DNA of 64,000 bases, taken from contig NZ_CP067412.1 of assembly GCF_023375815.1 (NCBI RefSeq), positions 6,466,001-6,530,000 on the forward strand, given 5' to 3'. This DNA is from Pseudomonas sp. HS6. Lineage in GTDB: Bacteria > Pseudomonadota > Gammaproteobacteria > Pseudomonadales > Pseudomonadaceae. The translations under genes were made by a program, and so were the position numbers. The notes under the pieces were generated by a model. That model saw only the letters and a program-made list of their open reading frames with translations. It did no database searches and had not been told where the DNA came from. Positions 58,241 through 64,000 of this stretch are shown piece by piece (positions within the stretch are counted from its first letter, which is position 1; the number at the start of each line of letters is the position of its first letter).

Positions 58241-60364
58241 ACTTTCGAGGGCGGCGCGGGCGATGATGTGTACATCATCAACGGTGCTGGCGGCACGGTC
58301 ATCGAGCAGGTGGGTGGCGGCAATGACGAAGTGCGCACCAACTACGGTGTGCAAGGTCTCAACGCCAACGTTGAACGCCTGACCTACACCGGTACTGGCG
58401 CGTTCACCGGTTACGGCAATGCCAGCGACAACATCATCACCGGTGGCATCGGCAACGACACCCTGTTTGGTGGCGACGGCGCAGACCAGTTTATCGGCGG
58501 CGCCGGGTTCGACATCGCGGGCTACACCGACAGCACCGTTGGTGTGACCGTCAACCTGAAGACCGGCGTGCACAGCGGTATTGCCACCGGCGATACCTTC
58601 GTCGATATCGAAGGGATCCGTGGTTCGAACTTCAACGACACCTTCGTCGCCGACAGCCGGGCGATTGCCTTCGATGGCGGCGCGGGGAACATGGACACCG
58701 TGGACTACTCGACCTCGGCTGCCGCGATCAACGTCGACATCCGCTACAACACCCCAGGGCGTGCAGGCATCGGTGGCGACGCCGAAGGCGATACCCTGAT
58801 CAACATCGAGAAGGTCATCGGTACTGCATTCAACGACACCTTCAGCATTGACCTGCTCACGGCGACCTTCGAAGGCGGCGCGGGTGATGACGTGTACATC
58901 ATCAACGGCGCGGGCGGCACGGTCATCGAACAGGTCGGCGGCGGCAATGACGAAGTGCGTACCAACTACGGCTCGCAAGCTCTCAACGCCAACGTTGAAC
59001 GCCTGACCTACACCGGCACTGGCGCGTTCGTCGGTTACGGCAATGCGATCGACAACATCATCACCGGCGGCATCGGCAACGACATCCTGTTCGGTGGTGA
59101 CGGTGCCGACCAGTTCATCGGTGGCGCGGGCATGGACACGGTCGGCTACACCGACAGCACTGTCGGCGTGACCCTGAACTTCAGGACCGGGATCAATTCC
59201 GGAATTGCCGCGGGTGACACGTACTCGAGCATCGAGAAATTCCTCGGTTCCAAGGCCGGCGATATCTTCATCGGTTCCAGCACCGCCATGGCCATGGATG
59301 GTTCCGACGGTGTCGACCTGGTCAGCTATGAACAGTCCGACAGCGCCGTGACCATTGACCTGAAAACCAATGTCAACGCGGGTGATGCTGCTGGTGACAC
59401 GTTTGCCGGTTTCGAGATTTACCAGGGCAGCAACTTTGACGACACCTTGTCCGGATCGATCTACACCGACATTTTTGTCGGTGGCGCAGGCGCCGACCGG
59501 ATCGACGGACGTGAAGGGTTCGACAGTGCGTGGTACGTCAACAGTTCTGCCGGCGTGAACATTAACCTGTCAACCAACGTCAATCAGGGTGGTGACGCCC
59601 AGGGTGATGTCCTGCTCAATATCGAACGGGTAGTGGGCAGCCATTTCAACGACACGATCACAGCCAGTGCAGTCGGCAGCCTTCTGGAAGGTGGGCTGGG
59701 TAATGACGTGCTGTACGGCGGTGATGGTGGTGACACCCTGTATGGCGGGCTGGTATCCCCGATCGCGCCGTTCGCTGTGCCTGGCGTTGCCAGCGGCCCA
59801 CAAGCGGACTTGATGTATGGCGGTAATGGCGACGACTACATCTACAGTGCTGCCGACGACGTTGGAACCATCGCCTATGGCGAGGCTGGCAGAGACACGA
59901 TCGTTGTTGTCCATGGCAAGGCCGACGGCGGTGACGGTAACGACACACTGACGGGCACGGGCAACAACTTCGTGTTGCTGGGCGGGGCGGGCAATGACTT
60001 GCTCAACCTTGGCCTCAAGAACCTGTCCGTAGGGCGTGCGCCTGCTGACGGCTATGCCAACGGTGGTGAAGGTGATGACACGTATATCGTCAACACCGGC
60101 CTGCTGGTGACCATTCGTGACGACGGCCACAGCACCAATGACACGCTGATCCTGAACAACGTTCAGTCAGCCGCGACGTTGCAACTGGCGCGAGTCGGCG
60201 ATGACCTGTACCTCAATGACGGCTATTTCCCTGTGTCGGATCCAACCGCCCAAGGTGTCAAATTGCAGGGCTGGTTCGCGGGTGGTAATACCATCGAGCA
60301 CTTCCAGGCGTCCAACGGTGATGTTCTGCCGATCAATGGCGACGGGTTTGCCATGTTTGGCTGA
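58241..60364 (+). CDS. Hemolysin-type calcium-binding (RTX) protein, 5' end missing
   Basis: About 707 codons of true RTX sequence from TFEGGAGDDVYIINGAGG to the stop; the first residues of the open frame (from 58208) are tuf read in a wrong frame. It carries repeats of GGxGxD type and the units DTVDYSTSAA, NIEKVIGTAFNDTFS and NVERLTYTGTGAF, nearly identical to residues 150-600 of the frame at 2323. The C-terminus (VGDDLYLND, GVKLQGWFAGGNTIEHFQAS, NGDGFAMFG) resembles the hemolysin-type calcium-binding related domain and ends as in RTX protein 2. It probably is the missing 3' part of the gene that begins at 2323, or of a close paralogue. Such proteins are usually exported by type I secretion; no transporter is in view. 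Confidence 0.8.
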   Translation, partial: TFEGGAGDDVYIINGAGGTVIEQVGGGNDEVRTNYGVQGLNANVERLTYTGTGAFTGYGNASDNIITGGIGNDTLFGGDGADQFIGGAGFDIAGYTDSTVGVTVNLKTGVHSGIATGDTFVDIEGIRGSNFNDTFVADSRAIAFDGGAGNMDTVDYSTSAAAINVDIRYNTPGRAGIGGDAEGDTLINIEKVIGTAFNDTFSIDLLTATFEGGAGDDVYIINGAGGTVIEQVGGGNDEVRTNYGSQALNANVERLTYTGTGAFVGYGNAIDNIITGGIGNDILFGGDGADQFIGGAGMDTVGYTDSTVGVTLNFRTGINSGIAAGDTYSSIEKFLGSKAGDIFIGSSTAMAMDGSDGVDLVSYEQSDSAVTIDLKTNVNAGDAAGDTFAGFEIYQGSNFDDTLSGSIYTDIFVGGAGADRIDGREGFDSAWYVNSSAGVNINLSTNVNQGGDAQGDVLLNIERVVGSHFNDTITASAVGSLLEGGLGNDVLYGGDGGDTLYGGLVSPIAPFAVPGVASGPQADLMYGGNGDDYIYSAADDVGTIAYGEAGRDTIVVVHGKADGGDGNDTLTGTGNNFVLLGGAGNDLLNLGLKNLSVGRAPADGYANGGEGDDTYIVNTGLLVTIRDDGHSTNDTLILNNVQSAATLQLARVGDDLYLNDGYFPVSDPTAQGVKLQGWFAGGNTIEHFQASNGDVLPINGDGFAMFG

Positions 60365-60409
60365 TTCATCTGCCTTGCGTTTATCGAAGGCATGTTGAGC
60401 TGAAACGAA

Positions 60410-60445
60410 GGGAGGCCGATCCAGGTGGATCGGCCTCCCTTTTTT
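60410..60445 (+). terminator. Terminator after RTX gene 1 fragment
   Basis: Perfect 13-bp stem GGGAGGCCGATCC / GGATCGGCCTCCC, loop AGGT, six T. Nearly identical to the one at 62494. Confidence 0.95.
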
Positions 60446-60516
60446 GCACCCGACGTTCGCATTTGCATCAATTCCGATACATTTTTTCTGACGCCTCTCA
60501 AGGAGCGATTGATTCC

Positions 60517-60539
60517 TGTCGATATCAACACATTCGTTG
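60517..60539 (+). promoter_or_regulatory. Conserved dyad upstream of RTX gene 2
   Basis: TGTCGATATCAACACATTCGTTG, 78 bases before the ATG at 60617; compare 2224 and 62706. The surrounding leader is otherwise only partly conserved. Confidence 0.5.
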
Positions 60540-60616
60540 GTCTTAACGTTTGCTGCAATGACGTGTGGTCGACACGCGAACCGGTACTGGTTTCACAACA
60601 AGGCAGGGAAGAAACA

Positions 60617-62449
60617 ATGGCGGTAATAAACGGGACAAACGGCGCGGATACGCTGACAGGTACCAGTGGTGATGACGAGATAAATGGATGGGCGGGCAAT
60701 GACATCCTGATCGGCGGAGCCGGTGCGGACAAGTTGAATGGTGGTGAGAATTTCGACACGGTCGATTATTCAGCGTCCGCAGCGGGGATCAACATCGATA
60801 TTCGGCCGGGTACCGGTTTGGCAGGTGTCGGTGGTGATGCACAGGGCGATACGCTGACGGGTATCGAAAAGGTCATCGGTACCGCATTCAACGATACCTT
60901 CACCACCGAAGCTTCTCTCTTTGCTACCTACGAGGGCGGCACCGGCGATGACATTTACTATGTCATGGGTGGCGGCATTTACTATGTCATGGGTGGCGCT
61001 GTGACCGTCATCGAGCAGGCTGGCGGTGGTAACGATGAAGTACGGGTCAGTTACAAGGATCACGTGCTGGCGGCGAACGTCGAGCGCTTGACCTACACCG
61101 GCACGGCTTCGTTTACCGGTTGGGGTAATGCCGGTGACAACATCATCACCGGCGGCAACGGCAACGACGTGTTCTATGGCGGTGGTGGTGCCGACCAGTT
61201 CATCGGCGGCGGCGGCATGGACACCGTGTCGTACCTTGACAGCACCGTGGGCGTCAGCGTCAACCTGACAACCGGGATCAATACCGGGATCGCACTGGGA
61301 GATACCTTCAACAGTATCGAAGCGATGCGTGGCTCAAATTTCAACGACATCTTTGTGGGCGGAGCTACCGCACTGGCACTCGATGGCGGTACAGGCTTCG
61401 ATCTGGTCAGCTACGAGTCGTCCGCCAGTGGTGTCACTATCGACCTGAAAACCAACGTCAACGCTGGGGATGCCGCTGGCGATACCTTTACCGGGATAGA
61501 GATCTTCCAGGGCAGCAATTTTGCCGACACCCTGTCCGGTACTGCGATCAGCGACAACTTCGTCGGTGGCGGTGGCGCCGATGTGATTGACGGTCGTGAA
61601 GGGATCGACACCGTCTGGTACCTCAACAGCACCGCGGCGGTGAACATCAATTTGCAAACCGGCGTCAATCAGGGCGGCGATGCGCAGGGCGATGTGCTGA
61701 TCAACGTCGAGAGCATTATCGGCACACACTTCAATGACATTCTTACCGGAAATGCGTTGGTCAACGTGCTCGAAGGCGGTCTCGGCAATGACACCATTTA
61801 TGGCGGCGATGGCAATGACGTCATCTACGGCGGCTTAAACACCCAGCCCGGGCCATTCGCGGTCGACGTGGCTGCCGCTGGCCCACAAGCCGACATGTTG
61901 TTCGGCGGCAATGGCAACGACAAAATCATCAGTGCTCCGGACGACCGTGGCACCATCGCCTATGGTGAAGCCGGAAATGACACGGTTTATGTCGTCAGTG
62001 GCACCGCAGATGGCGGGGAAGGTAACGACGATCTGCTCGGTACGGGCGCGAACTTTGTCCTGCTTGGCGGTGCGGGTAATGATGCGTTGACCTTCGGCGC
62101 CCTGGGTACTGCGCCTGGGCAGATGAAGGCCACCGGCTTCGCCAATGGTGGAGAGGGGGATGACACCTATTTCGTCAACACCGGCATGTTGGTGACGATT
62201 CGGGATGACGGGCTCAGCACCAATGACACCTTGATCCTGAATAACATCCGCTCGGCCAGTACGTTGCAGCTGGCACGGGTTGGCGATGACCTGTACCTCA
62301 ACGATGGCTATTCCCCGCCGTCCGATCCAACCGCCCAAGGGGTAAAACTGGTGGGCTGGTTCGCTGGTGGCAACACCATCGAGCACTTCCAAGCGGCCAA
62401 CCGTGATGTTCTGCCGATCAATGGCGATGGGTTTGCCATGTTTGGCTGA
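60617..62449 (+). CDS. Hemolysin-type calcium-binding (RTX) protein 2, complete
   Basis: 610 residues from ATG 60617 with GCAGGGAAGAAAC upstream; an earlier in-frame ATG at 60425 lies inside the preceding terminator region. Order: RTX nonapeptides at residues 5-45 (NGADTLTGTSGDDEINGWAG), unit with DTVDYSASAAGINIDIR, NVERLTYTGTASFTGWG, further RTX blocks near 175-210 and 390-440, then a C-terminal part (VGDDLYLND, GVKLVGWFAGGNTIEHF, NGDGFAMFG) like hemolysin-type calcium-binding related domains. No signal peptide, so type I secretion is likely, but no ABC transporter is nearby. A 24-bp tandem duplication is present at 60952. It is the only complete member of the family in the window. Function not known; a surface or matrix role is only inference. 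Confidence 0.88.
   Translation: MAVINGTNGADTLTGTSGDDEINGWAGNDILIGGAGADKLNGGENFDTVDYSASAAGINIDIRPGTGLAGVGGDAQGDTLTGIEKVIGTAFNDTFTTEASLFATYEGGTGDDIYYVMGGGIYYVMGGAVTVIEQAGGGNDEVRVSYKDHVLAANVERLTYTGTASFTGWGNAGDNIITGGNGNDVFYGGGGADQFIGGGGMDTVSYLDSTVGVSVNLTTGINTGIALGDTFNSIEAMRGSNFNDIFVGGATALALDGGTGFDLVSYESSASGVTIDLKTNVNAGDAAGDTFTGIEIFQGSNFADTLSGTAISDNFVGGGGADVIDGREGIDTVWYLNSTAAVNINLQTGVNQGGDAQGDVLINVESIIGTHFNDILTGNALVNVLEGGLGNDTIYGGDGNDVIYGGLNTQPGPFAVDVAAAGPQADMLFGGNGNDKIISAPDDRGTIAYGEAGNDTVYVVSGTADGGEGNDDLLGTGANFVLLGGAGNDALTFGALGTAPGQMKATGFANGGEGDDTYFVNTGMLVTIRDDGLSTNDTLILNNIRSASTLQLARVGDDLYLNDGYSPPSDPTAQGVKLVGWFAGGNTIEHFQAANRDVLPINGDGFAMFG
60952..60999 (+). repeat. 24-bp tandem duplication inside RTX gene 2
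   Basis: Two copies of a 24-base unit starting CATTTACTATGTCATGGG (60952-60975 and 60976-60999) that differ at one base and code IYYVMGGG then IYYVMGGA. The other two RTX copies have a single copy of the matching stretch. Confidence 0.95.
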
Positions 62450-62493
62450 TTCAATTGCCTTGTGTTCATCGAAGGCATGTTGAGCTGAAACGA

Positions 62494-62529
62494 GGGAGGC
62501 CGATCCAGGTGGATCGGCCTCCCTTTTTT
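62494..62529 (+). terminator. Terminator after RTX gene 2
   Basis: Same 13-bp stem and AGGT loop as at 60410, six T. The bases before it (AAGGCATGTTGAGCTGAAAC) are also shared. The gap 62450-62807 holds this terminator, a unique stretch without clear gene (62530-62700) and the leader of RTX gene 3. Confidence 0.95.
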
Positions 62530-62705
62530 GTATCCTTCATGGATTACCGGGAAAGACACTCTTGATCTTCCTGAAGAAGAGCTTGCGGGCCGGGTAACTG
62601 TAGGCCATCCGCTTGATGACCATTATCCGATTGATATTCCTTCCAGCGAATATTTCATTTTCGAGCCATTTTTCCTTGCGAAGAGCTCAAGCGCAGAGCG
62701 TTTTC

Positions 62706-62728
62706 TGTCGATATCAACACATTCGTTG
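62706..62728 (+). promoter_or_regulatory. Conserved dyad upstream of RTX gene 3
   Basis: TGTCGATATCAACACATTCGTTG, identical over 23 bases to the site at 60517 and 80 bases before the ATG at 62808. Confidence 0.5.
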
Positions 62729-62807
62729 TTCCAGAAAAATGCGCCGCGATAACGAGTGATCGCCACGCGGGCCTGTACCGGTTCACAAACAAGGCAAGGA
62801 AGAAGTA

Positions 62808-63234
62808 ATGGCAGTTATAAACGGGACAAACGGCGCGGATACGCTGATCGGTACCAGTGGTGATGACGAAATAAATGGCTTGGGTGGCAATGATCTGATC
62901 ACGGGGAGTGCCGGAGCGGACAAGATAAATGGCGGGGCGGGTGTCGATACAGTTGACTATTCGGCGTCTTTTGAAGGTGTCAACGTTGAGGTGCGATTTG
63001 GCACTGGCATGGTCGGCAAGGGTGGCGATGCCGAGGGCGATACTCTGACCGGAATCGAGAACGTGATCGGCTCGGCGTTCGACGACATCCTTAGCACCGG
63101 CCCTGATCACACAGCGACCGCCATTCGCCTGGAAGGTGGTGCAGGTGATGACATCTACTACATCAACACCGGTACGACACCGACCATCGTGGAACAGGCC
63201 GGTGGTGGCAACGACGAAGTGCGTGTGACCGTGA
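62808..63234 (+). CDS. Hemolysin-type calcium-binding (RTX) protein 3, 5' part only
   Basis: About 142 true codons from ATG 62808 (CAAGGAAGAAGTA upstream): MAVINGTNGADTLIGTSGDD, then DTVDYSASFEGVNVEVRFG, GIENVIGSAFDDILST and IVEQAGGGNDEVRV. The family would continue with a residue pattern like ANVERLTYTG, but at about 63235 the sequence turns into an adhesin gene on the opposite strand. The frame stays open to the window end by chance of the composition, so an automatic gene call would be too long. Confidence 0.75.
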
Positions 63235-63235
63235 T

Positions 63236-64000
63236 CACCGTCCAAAGCAGTGATCGTGAAAGTACCGCTCTGAGTCAGGGCGGTGGCATCCGGTGCGCTG
63301 CCGGTGCTGAGGTTTTTCTCGAAAACGGTGAGTTCACCACCGTTCACGTCGAGGCCGTTGATGGTCACCGGATCGTCGTTATTGTGGATCTGCAGCACGA
63401 GGTTCGCGGTGCTGGTGTCACCGTCCGAATCAGTGATCGTGTAGGTGAAAGTTTCAGTGCCGTTGCCACCGCCGTGCAGCGCTTTGAAGTCCGCATCGTT
63501 AGGGTTGACGGTGTAGGTGTAAGTGCCGTTGGCATTCAACACCAGGGTGCCGTAAGTCCCGGTGAAGGTTCCGGCAGTGATCGGGCCAGCGTTGGGGCCG
63601 GTCGGGACGCGGTCGGCGCCTTGCACGTCGTTGGTCAGCACGTTGCCGGTCAGGGTCAGGTTGGTTTCCGAAGCTGTGCCAGCGTTGCTGTCATCCACGC
63701 CTTTTGGCAGGTCGTCGACGATGTTGACGTCGAGATTGGCATTCGCGGTGGTGCCGTTGTCGTCCACCACGGTGACAGCGAACTGTTCGCTCAGGGTGTT
63801 GGCGCCGTTGGCGGTCGGGTGTGCATCGTTGTGATCCAGGGTGTAGCTGTAGCTCACGACACCAGTGGTGGCGTTAAACCCGGTGATCGTCAGCGTGCTG
63901 CCCAAAGGTGTGGTGACCGATTGCGGGAAGCCTGCGGCTACGCCATTAGTCACCACGGCGATGCCGCCCACAGTCAGCGTTGTCACACCATCCAAAGCAG
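63236..64000 (-). CDS. Fragment of a giant type I-secreted adhesin with VCBS/T1SS-143-like repeats
   Basis: About 254 codons on the minus strand, open at the window edge. Segments: TLTVGGIAVVTNGVAAGFPQ, SEQFAVTVVDDNGTTANANL, NVLTNDVQGADR, GTLVLNANGTYTYTVNPNDA, ETFTYTITDSDGDTSTANLV and NGELTVFEKNLS-like GGELTVFEKNLS. These belong to the VCBS/Ig-like repeats of very large RTX adhesins. The unit end GTFTITALDG near 63240 matches the start of the fragment at 63995, so the repeat period is about 750-760 bases. It differs from the 600-bp LapA modules, so it is either another region of lapA or a second adhesin. It is cut at 63235. Confidence 0.75.

Overview
The window is DNA of a Pseudomonas of the P. 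fluorescens type. This rests on the lapA/lapG/lapD biofilm locus, an mgo (pvf) operon, the gene orders birA-coaX-SPOR-tRNA-Tyr/Gly/Thr-tuf and tuf-tRNA-Trp-secE-nusG-rplKAJL-rpoBC-rpsLG-fusA-tuf, and a Pseudomonas-type 23S rRNA. The genus is secure; the species is not.

Layout. 1-2.1 kb: 3' part of a two-domain glycosyltransferase. 2.3-14.0 kb: one open frame that starts as a repetitive hemolysin-type calcium-binding (RTX) protein and ends as the C-terminal part of a LapA-type adhesin (600-bp repeats, Calx-beta-like region, VWA, RTX). 14.1-17.4 kb: a small conserved gene, a MITE-like inverted-repeat element, lapD and lapG. 17.6-18.3 kb: GntR/FCD regulator. 18.3-24.7 kb: long leader plus mgoB-mgoC-mgoA-mgoD, the operon for a diazeniumdiolate/pyrazine N-oxide class signal. 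24.7-26.6 kb: dCache chemoreceptor. 26.9-32.3 kb: iron cell-surface-signalling set (ECF sigma, FecR, TonB receptor, PepSY membrane protein) behind a candidate Fur box. 32.3-48.2 kb: tuf 3' part, tRNA-Trp, secE, nusG, rplKAJL, rpoBC, rpsLG, fusA, tuf 5' end. 48.2-52.3 kb: more LapA-type repeats on the minus strand. 52.3-55.3 kb: end of the 16S-23S spacer and a full 23S gene, without 16S or 5S. 55.5-58.2 kb: birA, coaX, SPOR protein, three tRNAs and another tuf 5' end. 58.2-63.2 kb: three paralogous RTX genes (3' part, complete, 5' part). 63.2-64.0 kb: minus-strand piece of another giant adhesin.

The window is very probably not a faithful piece of one chromosome. Both tuf genes stop about 48 bases after their start and run into adhesin/RTX sequence, the 5S gene is missing, and every odd boundary (about 4148, 32336, 48181, 52269, 55475, 58239 and 63235) lies at a sequence that is naturally repeated in Pseudomonas genomes. 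I read these as contig ends at collapsed repeats (tuf, rRNA, LapA modules, RTX modules) joined without gaps. Genes inside each block look intact and reliable; links across these points are not.

The most interesting biology inside intact blocks is the mgo/pvf operon with its unusually long leader, the LapA-LapD-LapG adhesion switch, and a tandem family of RTX proteins whose promoters share a dyad (TGTCGATATCAACACA) not explained by any annotated site.
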